Positions 34,559-43,091 are shown, counted from the first letter of the stretch. The stretch is DNA of 64,000 nucleotides from Bdellovibrio sp. CG22_combo_CG10-13_8_21_14_all_39_27 (GCA_002786715.1 PCTW01000054.1:38122-102121); one strand, 5' to 3'. Notes: a model not told the origin generated them from the letters alone. Numbers and translations are program-made.

Positions 34559-34565
34559 CGGGCCA
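34539..34565. repeat. Perfect inverted repeat across glycosyltransferase stop codon
   Basis: TGGCCCGT (34539-34546) and ACGGGCCA (34558-34565) form a perfect 8-bp stem with an 11-nt loop, ending a few bases beyond the stop codon. There is no T run on either strand, so it is not a standard terminator; it may protect the 3' end of the mRNA. The following 34566-34751 contains no gene I can support. Confidence 0.5.
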
Positions 34566-34751
34566 GAGTCTTGAGGAGGGGAGATCGAGGGAACACACAT
34601 GATTTTCGCTTTGATCGTGAACCTTGAAGAACTTAGACAGGGACGAACTAAATTGCGACAAGATTTTGTTCACTCTCAAAGTGTCTTCACTCAAATGATT
34701 CTGCCTGTGAATCAGGGATTCATTGTCAGCAATCGGTCAATTTTGAGGAAA

Positions 34752-35417
34752 TTAATAGTGAGAAGTTCCTTGAGTGCCCTGCATTATCGAAATACCTGAA
34801 GAAGTTCCTATTCTATTCGCACCATTATTAATCATGGCAAGAGCAGTTTCGAGATCGCGAACGCCTCCGCTGGCCTTCACTCCGATATTGGGAGAAACCG
34901 AATTTCTCATCAGTTTTATATGCTCAATTGTTGCACCCGATTTTGAAAATCCAGTACTTGTTTTTACAAAATGGGCTCCTGCTTTTTCACTTAACTGACA
35001 AGCTTTAACAATTTCTTCATCTGATAGCAGACAAGTTTCGAAAATGACTTTGACCAAATGTTCTTTGGCCGCTTCTACGACGCTTTCAATATCTTCTTCA
35101 ATAAAATTGTAGTCTTTTTCTTTGAGAGCACCAATATTGATTACCATATCAATTTCAGAAGCACCGAGATTAATAACTTCTTGAGTTTCAAAGGCCTTGA
35201 CACTTGAGAGCCCAGCCCCCAAAGGAAAACCAATCACCGTACAGACTTTGACATTACTTTTGACCAGTAGGCGCGAACATTCTTCAACCCAAGTTGGATT
35301 GACACAAACTGTGGCGAAATCCCATTCCATGGCCTCTTGGCAAAGCTGTTGGATTTGTCCCAGAGTTGCTTCAGGTTTTAACAAAGTATGATCAATGAAT
35401 TTATTGAGTTTTAACAT
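34752..35417 (-). CDS. deoC: Deoxyribose-phosphate aldolase
   Basis: 221 residues, full-length class I aldolase that interconverts deoxyribose-5-phosphate with acetaldehyde and glyceraldehyde-3-phosphate. Key residues: FIDHTLLKP at 8-15, Asp90 in EIDMVINIG, Schiff-base Lys152 in VKTSTGF and Lys181 in VKASGGVR. Single gene with its own promoter region; the other deo genes are not adjacent. The C-terminal extension of E. coli DeoC is absent, as in many bacterial homologues of 220 residues. Confidence 0.95.
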   Translation of the reverse strand: MLKLNKFIDHTLLKPEATLGQIQQLCQEAMEWDFATVCVNPTWVEECSRLLVKSNVKVCTVIGFPLGAGLSSVKAFETQEVINLGASEIDMVINIGALKEKDYNFIEEDIESVVEAAKEHLVKVIFETCLLSDEEIVKACQLSEKAGAHFVKTSTGFSKSGATIEHIKLMRNSVSPNIGVKASGGVRDLETALAMINNGANRIGTSSGISIMQGTQGTSHY

Positions 35418-35514
35418 GGTAGCTAATTAATCATAATCTTTAGAAGTTGTCAGCAGCTAAAATAATAAAGCGCGTTATGTTGTCGAAAAGCGGTGCTCTT
35501 GCTAGGGTATTGGC

Positions 35515-36468
35515 ATGCTTCGAACGAAATGGTTTACCAATCCGGTTACAGTTTTCATCTTCTCTCTAGTTGCCCTAGGGACTTCACTCTATTTGTACAT
35601 TCAGTCCTATCTCGAAGTGAATAATATGCTTTCCGATTTTGTTCGCAAGAAAAATTTAGATAGTTCTCAATTTTTAGAACCGCAAACTTGGATCATGATT
35701 TTAGTTTTGTCCATTTTAGTGACGGTCATTTTGATCTGTTTAGTTATCATTTTTGTCTATTATCAAAAGGTCATTCAGCTCTATCGTATGCAACAAAACT
35801 TTATCAATGGGTTCACCCATGAACTCAAAACACCATTGGCCTCTTTGCGACTTTTTCTCGACACATTTTTAAAGCATGAGCTGCCGCGGGATGAACAGAT
35901 GAAGTATCTGACATTTATGAAGCGTGACACTGATCGTTTGGTTGATAATGTAAATCTCATTCTCAATTTAGCTAAGATTGAAGAAAAGAAATATCAAACG
36001 AATTTTAAACAAGTTGATTTGGCGATTTTGAGTCGTCAATGGTTGCAAAAAGTTTCTTTTGTAAATGAAGAAGGAAAAGTTAATATTCATTCGGATGGAA
36101 TTGTTGAGGCCGTTGTCGACCCTGATTTGTTTGAAATGGTCTTAATGAACCTTGTTGGAAATGCACTTCACCACAATCACGAAGTCGATAAAAAAGTAGA
36201 TATCCATCTCATTTCCGATAAAGAATGGATTGCTTTAGATGTTATTGATAATGGGCCAGGTATACCCGCGAAAGAGAAAAATAAAGTTTTTAAAAAATTC
36301 TATCAAATCGGAAAAAGCTCTAAGGGATCAGGAATTGGACTCTATACAGTTTTTCAAATTATTAAACTCCATAAAGGGAAAATAACGGTTGAGGATGGAC
36401 CCAATCATCGCGGTACTAAAATGGCTGTGCTCATCCCAAAAAATTTAAAAGAGATAAAAAAGAAGTGA
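35515..36468 (+). CDS. Sensor histidine kinase 1
   Basis: 317 residues. Two membrane helices (about 12-30 and 57-82) enclose a very short periplasmic loop of some 27 residues, so it may sense within the membrane. HisKA domain with GFTHELKTPLASLRL, phosphoacceptor His102; HATPase_c with NLVGNALHH (N box), DVIDNGPGIP (G1) and GSGIGLYTVFQI (G2). Overlaps the response regulator gene downstream. Very like the kinase at 42188 in layout and H-box sequence, indicating duplication. Confidence 0.9.
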   Translation: MLRTKWFTNPVTVFIFSLVALGTSLYLYIQSYLEVNNMLSDFVRKKNLDSSQFLEPQTWIMILVLSILVTVILICLVIIFVYYQKVIQLYRMQQNFINGFTHELKTPLASLRLFLDTFLKHELPRDEQMKYLTFMKRDTDRLVDNVNLILNLAKIEEKKYQTNFKQVDLAILSRQWLQKVSFVNEEGKVNIHSDGIVEAVVDPDLFEMVLMNLVGNALHHNHEVDKKVDIHLISDKEWIALDVIDNGPGIPAKEKNKVFKKFYQIGKSSKGSGIGLYTVFQIIKLHKGKITVEDGPNHRGTKMAVLIPKNLKEIKKK

Positions 36469-37175
36469 TGATGAAAAAGAAAGTTTTGATCGTCGAAGAC
36501 GAGCACCATATAGCTGAAGGTATTTTGATAAACTTGAAGTTTTCGGGATATGAAACGGCCATTGCGTATGATGGCGAGAAAGCCATCGAGCTCTTTGAAA
36601 CATTTAAACCTGATTTGGTTTTACTCGACTTAATGATTCCTAAAATTGATGGATTAAGTGTCCTAAAAAAAATTAGATCTCAAGACGAACGTTTACCAGT
36701 TCTTATTTTGTCAGCGAAAGGCGAACCTGCAGACAAAGTAAAAGCGCTAAAAATTGGTGTCGATGATTATCTTGCGAAACCTTTTGATCTAGATGAACTT
36801 TTATTGCGAATAGATCGGCTTCTCACACGATCACAATGGTCGAAGTCGAATGAGCTTACAGGGATTGATACCTATAAGTTTGATGGTGGTCTGATTGATT
36901 TCGTTCAGGCCCGCGCCACGACTCCTCAAGGCGAAGTTCAATTGACTGAGCAAGAAATGAAATTGCTCAAACTTTTTACTCAAAATCCAGATGTTCCGCT
37001 TCCACGCGCAAAATTACTTGAAGCAGGTTGGGGAATGACGGCCGATACTAATACGCGAACTATTGATAATTTCATCGTCCGAATGAGGAAATACTTCGAA
37101 GAAGATCCTAAAAATCCCGTTTATTTTAAGTCACTGCGCTCCATTGGATACATCTTTTCTCCAAAGAAGAAATAG
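36468..37175 (+). CDS. OmpR-family response regulator 1
   Basis: 235 residues from the ATG at 36468, which overlaps the kinase stop (TGATG); an ATG one codon later is equally possible. Receiver domain with acidic pocket VEDE, phosphorylation Asp54 in LLDLMIP, Thr/Ser switch replaced by LSAKGE, and Lys in YLAKPFD. C-terminal winged helix with LTEQEMKLLKLF and NTRTIDNFIVRMRKYFEEDP, typical of OmpR/PhoB. Regulates transcription on phosphorylation by the coupled kinase. The next gene, fabI, is on the same strand after 102 nt and might be a target (inference). Confidence 0.92.
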   Translation: MMKKKVLIVEDEHHIAEGILINLKFSGYETAIAYDGEKAIELFETFKPDLVLLDLMIPKIDGLSVLKKIRSQDERLPVLILSAKGEPADKVKALKIGVDDYLAKPFDLDELLLRIDRLLTRSQWSKSNELTGIDTYKFDGGLIDFVQARATTPQGEVQLTEQEMKLLKLFTQNPDVPLPRAKLLEAGWGMTADTNTRTIDNFIVRMRKYFEEDPKNPVYFKSLRSIGYIFSPKKK

Positions 37176-37204
37176 AAGCGGTGCCGCAAACGTCATTGAA
37201 TCAA

Positions 37205-37232
37205 TTGCTTATAAAAATTTGGGCAATATGCT
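37205..37232 (+). promoter_or_regulatory. Possible promoter of fabI
   Basis: TTGCTT (37205-37210) and TATGCT (37227-37232) with a 16-nt spacer, placed 45 nt before the fabI ATG. Matches are modest (3/6 and 4/6), so this is only a candidate. Confidence 0.3.
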
Positions 37233-37277
37233 TGTTCTTTGCTATCTTCTTCCCTGCAAATTTAAAAAGAGGTGATT

Positions 37278-38045
37278 ATGAAATTACTCGAAGGTAAGAA
37301 AGCGCTCATCTTAGGTGTCGCTAATGAAATGTCTATTGCTTGGGGAATAGCTCGCGCATTCAAAGAGCAAGGTGCAAGTATTGGTATGAGTTATTTAAAC
37401 GAAGCTCTTCAAAAGAGAGTGCAGCCACTTGCGGATCAAGTCGGAGCAGATTTTACAGTTGAAGTTGATGTGACTAACGATGCTCATTATGGAAGCCTTG
37501 CTGAGAGAGTTAAAAAAGAATGGGGAACATTTGATATTTTGATTCACTCTTTGGCCTTTGCTGATCGCAATGATCTAAAAGGGCGCTTTGCGGATACATC
37601 AAGAGAAGGCTTTAAAATGGCCTGTGATATTTCAGCTTTTTCATTGGTTGGTCTTTGCCATAGCTTGAAGCCGTTGATGAATGAAAATGCATCTGTGATT
37701 GCGATGACCTATCATGGATCTCAAAAAGTTGTCGCTGGATATAATGTTATGGGAGTTGCTAAAGCGGCTCTCGAAGCTTCCGCAAGATACCTTGCTGATG
37801 ATATGGGACAAGACAAGATTCGCGTAAACTGCATTTCTGCTGGTCCAATTAGAACGCTTGCAGCATCTGGCGTACCAGGCTTGCGCAAGATCTTTGAAGT
37901 GGTTGAAGAAAAAGCTCCGTTGAGACAAAATGTGACGACTGAAGATGTCGGTGGTTCTGCTGTTTATCTTGCTAGTGATTTAGCAAAAGGGGTAACCGGG
38001 CAAATTATTTATGTGGATTCCGGTATGTCCATCATGGGCTTCTAA
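37278..38045 (+). CDS. fabI: Enoyl-ACP reductase FabI
   Basis: 255 residues. NADH-dependent reduction of trans-2-enoyl-ACP, last step of each fatty acid elongation cycle. Short-chain dehydrogenase fold with GVANEMSIAWGIA near 13-25 (the FabI-type nucleotide loop), SLAFADRNDLKG near 91-102, Tyr145 and catalytic Tyr155-x6-Lys162 in YNVMGVAK, and SAGPIRTLAASGV near 189-201, all typical of FabI rather than FabL or FabG. The ATG at 37278 is preceded by AGAGG; the in-frame GTG 6 nt upstream overlaps that site. A strong terminator follows. Confidence 0.95.
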   Translation: MKLLEGKKALILGVANEMSIAWGIARAFKEQGASIGMSYLNEALQKRVQPLADQVGADFTVEVDVTNDAHYGSLAERVKKEWGTFDILIHSLAFADRNDLKGRFADTSREGFKMACDISAFSLVGLCHSLKPLMNENASVIAMTYHGSQKVVAGYNVMGVAKAALEASARYLADDMGQDKIRVNCISAGPIRTLAASGVPGLRKIFEVVEEKAPLRQNVTTEDVGGSAVYLASDLAKGVTGQIIYVDSGMSIMGF

Positions 38046-38060
38046 TTTTAAAATAAAAAA

Positions 38061-38084
38061 ACCCTCGCAAGAGGGTTTTTTTTT
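38061..38084 (+). terminator. Rho-independent terminator of fabI
   Basis: ACCCTC-GCAA-GAGGGT hairpin (38061-38076) followed by a run of T to 38084. The A run before the stem would serve as a T run on the other strand, so it can also terminate the small minus-strand gene at 38106. Confidence 0.92.
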
Positions 38085-38105
38085 ATTCAACATTTGAGAT
38101 TCAAA

Positions 38106-38234
38106 TTAATGATGATCGCCATCGTGATGATTGAGAAGCTCGTCATCAAATTTTGTCATCGAGATTGCTGTTGCTGCTGGCAAACAGGCCCAAAAGAAAA
38201 CTAAACAAATAGCTACAAATACTTCAAAACTCAT
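38106..38234 (-). CDS. 42-residue membrane protein with His-rich tail
   Basis: A short frame, ATG at 38234 to TAA at 38106, with an excellent GAGGAGAT 3-4 nt before the ATG. The product has one membrane helix (FEVFVAICLVFFWACLPAA, residues 3-21) and a polar tail FDDELLNHHDGDHH rich in Asp and His. It stands alone between the fabI terminator and the zinc-ribbon gene. The layout resembles small accessory subunits of membrane complexes (for instance of oxidases), but I cannot assign it. The His/Asp tail could bind a metal (inference). Confidence 0.65.
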   Translation of the reverse strand: MSFEVFVAICLVFFWACLPAATAISMTKFDDELLNHHDGDHH

Positions 38235-38277
38235 AGGATCTCCTCACTTACAGGACATTATGTTCAAACTCACGTTA

Positions 38278-38757
38278 TCAGTCAAAAAAGAAATTCACTA
38301 AAATCTTAAAAGGACTCAGCGTAAACTTAGATTCTGGAGATTTAATGCTGTTGGCCAAGTCTTCCCATTCACTTCCGCGCTTTTGCGCTTCGGCTTCCCA
38401 GTATTCGCGAAACATTTGGACCTTTTCTAGTTCTCCCTGATCAAACCAAAGTCCGTGCGATTCTGGGCATCGATCAATCACTATTCCAGAATCCAATCCA
38501 TAGATAAAGGTGTTCATCATTTTGGAGCATACTGCGCATGGAATTCGACTTTCACTTTCTGCTTTTGGCACTACAAAGTTTTTGCCATCAATTGTTTGTT
38601 TAATATTTGAAGACTTAAAAAACTCCTGACGAATTTCGATTATTTGCTTCAATTCACCTTGGTCTAACCAAGTTCCTGAGCACGATTTACATACATCAAC
38701 TGAAACACCTTCATATGAACTTTTGAGTAAATCAGTCTGGCATCGAGGGCATTTCAT
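38278..38757 (-). CDS. Zinc-ribbon (zf-TFIIB-like) protein A
   Basis: 159 residues from the ATG at 38757, with AAGGAG upstream; the frame is open for another 107 codons but those overlap the promoter and start of the divergent gene and look non-coding. Two zinc-ribbon units of the zf-TFIIB kind: MKCPRCQTDLL...VCKSCSGTWLDQGEL at the N-terminus, and IPCAVCSKMM...VIDRCPESHGLWFDQGEL at about 77-120. Function of these proteins in bacteria is unknown; DNA, RNA or redox roles are all possible. Divergent paralogue of the next gene. Confidence 0.8.
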   Translation of the reverse strand: MKCPRCQTDLLKSSYEGVSVDVCKSCSGTWLDQGELKQIIEIRQEFFKSSNIKQTIDGKNFVVPKAESESRIPCAVCSKMMNTFIYGLDSGIVIDRCPESHGLWFDQGELEKVQMFREYWEAEAQKRGSEWEDLANSIKSPESKFTLSPFKILVNFFFD

Positions 38758-38810
38758 GGGGATTCTCCTTGTCCCGATAGTATAAATCATTACTACAATT
38801 TTGAGAAAGT

Positions 38811-38840
38811 ATGACTCTTTTTCCCACGTTATTGTATAAT
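38811..38840 (+). promoter_or_regulatory. Promoter of zinc-ribbon protein B, probably leaderless
   Basis: Perfect TATAAT at 38835-38840, ATGACT (4/6) at 38811-38816, spacer 18 nt. The ATG of the gene begins 6 nt after the -10 box at 38847 with no Shine-Dalgarno sequence between, so the transcript should start at or next to the initiation codon. Confidence 0.65.
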
Positions 38841-38846
38841 ACCCAT

Positions 38847-39251
38847 ATGAAATGCCCACGTTGTGAAAATAAGGTTCTATGTGAATTCGAAAACGAAGGT
38901 GTCGATTTTGATTTTTGCGATCAAGGTTGTCACGGAGTTTGGTCCGATCACGGAGAATTGGCCTATTATTTAGAAACTGAGAAAGATTTACCAAAATCTC
39001 GCGATTTTGAGTCTGATGGGATTGGTTCAGAGATGGCTTGTCCTCGCTGTGAAACACAAACGATGATTGAGATATCATATCTTCCTGATCAAGGGCCTGA
39101 CATTGATCTATGTACGAAATGTGGTGGAATTTGGATGGACTTCAAAGAGCTCGGGGAAATTCAAAAACTCGCAGCGCATTTAGATAATGGTGGAAAAATA
39201 GAGAGAGGAATCAAGTCTCTTTTTGCTCAGCTGAAATCTCGTTCGCGATAA
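38847..39251 (+). CDS. Zinc-ribbon (zf-TFIIB-like) protein B
   Basis: 134 residues from the ATG at 38847. Two zinc-ribbon units: MKCPRCENKVL...FDFCDQGCHGVWSDHGEL and MACPRCETQTM...DLCTKCGGIWMDFKEL, each with two Cys pairs and the conserved Trp-x-Asp-x-x-Glu-Leu ending. Divergently transcribed paralogue of protein A. An in-frame TTG/ATG-like start 36 nt upstream lies inside the promoter and is rejected. The 3' end overlaps the convergent hemN gene by 41 bp, a long convergent overlap. Confidence 0.8.
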   Translation: MKCPRCENKVLCEFENEGVDFDFCDQGCHGVWSDHGELAYYLETEKDLPKSRDFESDGIGSEMACPRCETQTMIEISYLPDQGPDIDLCTKCGGIWMDFKELGEIQKLAAHLDNGGKIERGIKSLFAQLKSRSR

Positions 39252-40446
39252 CTTTCATTAACTCAATCCCTAATTCACTTATTTTTTCATCCGTAATCCA
39301 TTTTGAATTGAGCTGTAGTTTTTGTTTGGCAAAAAGATTTTGAAAAGCTTGAGTTCTTTCAACTTCCAAATTGCTTTGTAGATGAGACTTAGAATGGGTA
39401 CTCAGTCCGTTTTGAACAAGGTGAAGATACTTTTCGGTTACTTTTTCGTTTTGCTTCATCATGTGCCCTGACCAAGATAGACTTCCCGGACCAAGGCCCA
39501 AATAAGGAGCAGGTTTAAATGGAAGTATTCCCATCAATTGACGAGAAACGACACCTTTTTTAATTGCTTGATAACTTTTTGCTTTGGGATGGATGAAATG
39601 TCCATAACCCAAAGATTCATAACCTTTTTCGAGGAGCAAAGAACGGGCCGTCAAATAAAGCTGCCATTTCTCTCTCGTCTTAGGAGTTTCAAAATGACCA
39701 TAAGCTTTTTGCGTATCAGAAAGCCAGGGAACATGAACAAGAGGGTAGAGATTGATAAAATCGGGCGAAAATTCGAGTAATTGTTTAGTCGATGCTGAAA
39801 GGGACTCTTGTGTTTGACCAGGTAAACCAAAAATAAGATCTACGAAAACTTCTGGGATTTCATATTCTTTTGCCCAGTTAAAAATTTCTGCAATTCTCTC
39901 AGGGGATTGGTAGCGATTGACGTTGGTCATGACATCATTATTCATGTCTTGGATGCCAACATTAATGCGATTAAATTTGTGACTCTTTAAAATTTTGAAA
40001 TGCTCTTGTGTCGTAGAACGTGGATCAATCTCGATTTGCTTCCAGAGTTTTTGAGAAGGATCTATTTCTTGAATCAATAGGTTTAAAGTTTCAGGTTCAA
40101 GAAATGTAGGAGTTCCGCCACCCAAAGTCAGTGAGCGAATTTGATTTTGCGGTAAAAGAGGTGAGTATCCCTTCCATTCTTGAATGAGGTTTTGGACAAA
40201 ATGATTGGCCACTTCTTTTTGAGAAGTGATTTTCACATTACAGCCACAAAAGGTGCACAGTTCTTTGCAAAAGGGAATATGGGCGTAGAGATCCAGGAAA
40301 TCACCATTGTGGAGTGCTTTTTGAAGATCCTGAATAAAACTCATCTGAGAAATCGGATCACTCCAATCTGAGATAAGAGGAGAATAAATAAATCTCCCCT
40401 TAATATCATCATGTTGGCATAAAAGATTTAACAGTTCTTCATTCAT
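39211..40446 (-). CDS. hemN: Oxygen-independent coproporphyrinogen III oxidase (HemN-type radical SAM)
   Basis: 411 residues, a radical SAM enzyme expected to decarboxylate coproporphyrinogen III without oxygen. The cluster motif HIPFCKELCTFCGC has the CxxxCxxCxC form (C60, C64, C67, C69) characteristic of true HemN rather than HemW. LTLGGGTPTFL near 107-117 and EIDPRSTTQEH near 139-149 bind SAM. Shorter than E. coli HemN (457), mainly at the N- and C-termini. Last gene of the heme operon, with its ATG 2 nt after the hemE stop. Confidence 0.85.
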   Translation of the reverse strand: MNEELLNLLCQHDDIKGRFIYSPLISDWSDPISQMSFIQDLQKALHNGDFLDLYAHIPFCKELCTFCGCNVKITSQKEVANHFVQNLIQEWKGYSPLLPQNQIRSLTLGGGTPTFLEPETLNLLIQEIDPSQKLWKQIEIDPRSTTQEHFKILKSHKFNRINVGIQDMNNDVMTNVNRYQSPERIAEIFNWAKEYEIPEVFVDLIFGLPGQTQESLSASTKQLLEFSPDFINLYPLVHVPWLSDTQKAYGHFETPKTREKWQLYLTARSLLLEKGYESLGYGHFIHPKAKSYQAIKKGVVSRQLMGILPFKPAPYLGLGPGSLSWSGHMMKQNEKVTEKYLHLVQNGLSTHSKSHLQSNLEVERTQAFQNLFAKQKLQLNSKWITDEKISELGIELMKVIANEISAEQKET

Positions 40447-40447
40447 A

Positions 40448-41485
40448 TTAATAAATACAATGTTCGTGGACCCATTTTACTGAGTTGAAAACATTTTCTT
40501 CTGGAGTTTGTTGAAGAACTCCATGTCCTAGTCCTGCAATCCAACGATCAGCGGAGTGCTTCGAAAGCTTAACTTCTGACCATAGTTGTTCCCATTTTTT
40601 TTCTAGCAATGGCCAAGGTAGGTGAAGATGAGCAGGATCCAAGTTTCCTTGAATCATATAATCACTTCCTAGAGTATCTAAAGCATCCTTAATCGATACT
40701 CGCCAATCAATACCAAGCACATCAATATTCTCATCTTCGATTGCTTGCAGATAATTGATATGAGTAAATTTTGAATAATAGATAATTTTTTTCTGTGGAA
40801 AAGACTTTTTAAACTGTGAAGTGATTTTTCTTAAAACGGGAAGAACATATTCTTTGTAATCGTTATAAGTCAATTCGCCCGCTGCAGTATCAAATAAGCA
40901 GATGGCATCAGCTCCACTTTCTGCTTGCACGAGCATTTCTTGAAAGAGTTCTGGAAGTAGTCTTTCAGTAAAAGCTGCCCAACGTCCATCGTAGAAACCT
41001 TGTTTGCTTGAAATCAAACTCCCAGAATGACCACCTTCGACAGCGTAAGCATAAAGCGTAAAGGGAGCTCCTACAAAGCCGAGAAGGGTTTTATCTTCAG
41101 GTAGCTTTTTACGAAGAAGATCTACCGCTTGACCTTGGAACTTATAAAAATTTCTTGCAGAGTCCAGCATCTTAAGATTTTTGACATCATCAAGGGTATG
41201 AATATTTTTTGCGAGCTTCGGGCCTGGATCATAAACGAGACCCAACCCCATTTGTTCAAGAGGAAAAAGGAGATCTGAGAAAAGAATGGCGGCATCAAAA
41301 TGAAAGCAGTCGATTGGCCCCATCGTCACATCACAAGCGAGCTGTGGATTTTTACACATGGTCATGAAGTCAGAATTTTTTTTAATCTCTTGATAATGGG
41401 AATGATAGCGACCTGCTTGTCGCATAAACCAAACTGGAACGTTGGATTGACCAGAAGCTGTGCGTGTTCTAACAAAAAGTCCCAT
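40448..41485 (-). CDS. hemE: Uroporphyrinogen decarboxylase
   Basis: 345 residues from the ATG at 41485, chosen because AGAGG lies 7 nt upstream; the longer frame to 41521 runs into the preceding regulator gene. Converts uroporphyrinogen III to coproporphyrinogen III. Signature PVWFMRQAGRY near 18-28, FSDLLFPLEQMGLG near 76-89, GFVGAPFTLYAY near 128-139 and the C-terminal GLGHGVLQQTPEENV. Follows the response regulator by 10 nt and precedes hemN by 1 nt in a seven-gene minus-strand operon. Confidence 0.95.
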   Translation of the reverse strand: MGLFVRTRTASGQSNVPVWFMRQAGRYHSHYQEIKKNSDFMTMCKNPQLACDVTMGPIDCFHFDAAILFSDLLFPLEQMGLGLVYDPGPKLAKNIHTLDDVKNLKMLDSARNFYKFQGQAVDLLRKKLPEDKTLLGFVGAPFTLYAYAVEGGHSGSLISSKQGFYDGRWAAFTERLLPELFQEMLVQAESGADAICLFDTAAGELTYNDYKEYVLPVLRKITSQFKKSFPQKKIIYYSKFTHINYLQAIEDENIDVLGIDWRVSIKDALDTLGSDYMIQGNLDPAHLHLPWPLLEKKWEQLWSEVKLSKHSADRWIAGLGHGVLQQTPEENVFNSVKWVHEHCIY

Positions 41486-41495
41486 ATGAATTCCT

Positions 41496-42191
41496 CTAAT
41501 GTATGACCAATTTATAACCAATAGAACGTATGCTTTGGATTTCTATTGATTGGTGTGGATCTGTTTCACACCATCGGCGTAATTTTACTATATAATTATC
41601 TACAGTTCTGTTACTTGGAAACTTGTCATTGCCCCAAACCTTTTCAATAATTTCTTCGCGATTAAGAACTTCTCCCTTTTTATTATAGAGAAGTTCCAAA
41701 ATGGCATTTTCTTTTTGGGAGAGTGTAATGATTCTCTGTTGAGCATCCTGAACTTCAAATTTTGAAAACCATATTTTAAGAGGTCCATGAACAATTTCTT
41801 GAGGATGAGCTTTTAGTTGCTCACTGGAAATGCTGATTCGTTCGAGTCGCAAGATCAATTCTTTTAGCGCAAAAGGCTTGGTAATATAATCTTGGGCCCC
41901 AATCTCCAATCCCATGACACGGGTTTCTGGATCGTTCATGGCCGAAAGGAAGAGAAGGACTAATTCTTTATTTACTGCACGTAATTCGCGAGCGAGATCA
42001 AGTCCTGAACCATCAGGAAGACCGATGTCCATAATCACAATATGAGGATTCAATTGAGAAAACTTGAGACGAGCCTCTTGTACACTTTGGGCCAAGTTGG
42101 AAACATAGCCCGAACTATTGAGATACTCGACTAGGGTTTCACCCAGATTATCTTCATCTTCGACAACTAAAATGGAGAGTTTGGAATTCAT
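41496..42191 (-). CDS. OmpR-family response regulator 2, inside heme operon
   Basis: 231 residues. Receiver with VEDEDN, phosphorylation Asp55 in VIMDIGLPDGSG, Ser in FLSAMND and Lys in YITKPFA; C-terminal winged helix (LSQKENAILELLYNK, NRTVDNYIVKLRRWCETDP). Overlaps the kinase gene by 4 nt and precedes hemE by 10 nt, so it is co-expressed with heme synthesis. A role in sensing heme, redox or oxygen is suggested by position only. Similar in layout to response regulator 1. Confidence 0.92.
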   Translation of the reverse strand: MNSKLSILVVEDEDNLGETLVEYLNSSGYVSNLAQSVQEARLKFSQLNPHIVIMDIGLPDGSGLDLARELRAVNKELVLLFLSAMNDPETRVMGLEIGAQDYITKPFALKELILRLERISISSEQLKAHPQEIVHGPLKIWFSKFEVQDAQQRIITLSQKENAILELLYNKKGEVLNREEIIEKVWGNDKFPSNRTVDNYIVKLRRWCETDPHQSIEIQSIRSIGYKLVIH

Positions 42192-43087
42192 CCTTGCTCC
42201 TCAGAAGATTTGGGAAAGGCCAATCGAAAAGCAATTGAAGTCGAAATATCAACTGAAAAAGTGCCTTTCATTTGTTTCATCAAACCATGAATCAAATAAA
42301 GCCCAATGCCTGAACCTCGCTTTGAGTTGTGCTTGTAAAAGAGTTGTCCTAATTTTTTTGGATCACCTGAGAACTCGCCTTGATCATGATAAATCAATTC
42401 AATGTCTTGTCCCTTGTCATTGAGATGAATCGTAACATTTTGAGAATGAGAATGAACCAGTGTGTTCTCGATGAGATTTCGCATGATCAGTTCGAAGGCA
42501 AACTCATCCATCATTACAAATATTGGTTTGTTTGTCTGATTATGAATATGCCATTTGAGTTCGCGTCCCCAACGCTTGAATGCCAACTCAATTTGCGAAA
42601 CTACGTCGAGACTTGAAATATTGAGTTCGCCACCACTTTCGAGTCGCGAAAGTTGTAATATTTTATCCATTTGATTTTCAAGCTTTTGGGTGTCGTGAAG
42701 AAGCCTACCAACGAGAACATTGAGACGATCGTTGTTAAGTGTCTTTGCTAGTTCATCAATAACTTCGGATTGAAGTCTGACCGAAGCGAGTGGTGTTTTG
42801 AGTTCGTGAGTCATTCCTGCAAAGAAGGCCTGAAGGGCGCTCCCTTTTTTTCTATCTTTATGATAGAGGGCGATAAAAGTTAAAGAAAGAAAGAGAAGCA
42901 AGACAATAAAGGTTCCGCCCTCCCAGAAAATAATTCTTCCAAGATTGGGACGAATGATAAAAGTGTCCGGATTACCCATCTTCCAAATGAGAAAAAGCCA
43001 CCACGCTCCTAATAATAGGATGAGTCCAACCCAAAGAGAGGTGAGAATGGGAAGCAATGAAAGTTTTTTACTTTTTAAAGAAGCCAA
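42188..43087 (-). CDS. Sensor histidine kinase 2, inside heme operon
   Basis: 299 residues. Two membrane helices (about 12-34 and 52-74) with a short external loop of about 17 residues; HisKA with GMTHELKTPLASVRL, phosphoacceptor His94; HATPase_c with NLIENTLVH, a shortened G1 region (LIYHDQGEF) and GSGIGLYLIHGL. The G1 box lacks the usual DNGPGI, so ATP binding may be altered. The start is TTG, with GGAG about 8 nt upstream. It begins 4 nt after the hemL stop, so the pair sits inside the heme operon. Confidence 0.88.
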   Translation of the reverse strand: MASLKSKKLSLLPILTSLWVGLILLLGAWWLFLIWKMGNPDTFIIRPNLGRIIFWEGGTFIVLLLFLSLTFIALYHKDRKKGSALQAFFAGMTHELKTPLASVRLQSEVIDELAKTLNNDRLNVLVGRLLHDTQKLENQMDKILQLSRLESGGELNISSLDVVSQIELAFKRWGRELKWHIHNQTNKPIFVMMDEFAFELIMRNLIENTLVHSHSQNVTIHLNDKGQDIELIYHDQGEFSGDPKKLGQLFYKHNSKRGSGIGLYLIHGLMKQMKGTFSVDISTSIAFRLAFPKSSEEQG

Positions 43088-43091
43088 TCTT

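Noticed and set aside
34539..34565. Inverted repeat after the glycosyltransferase as an intrinsic terminator.
   Set aside because: The stem is perfect but no T run follows on either strand, so it is listed only as an inverted repeat.
34599..34799. 66-codon frame between the glycosyltransferase and deoC.
   Set aside because: It overlaps the 3' end of deoC in the opposite direction, shows no domain or signal peptide, and has only a weak ribosome site.
38758..39078. N-terminal extension of 107 residues on zinc-ribbon protein A.
   Set aside because: It overlaps the divergent gene and its promoter, has no family similarity, and AAGGAG supports the ATG at 38757.
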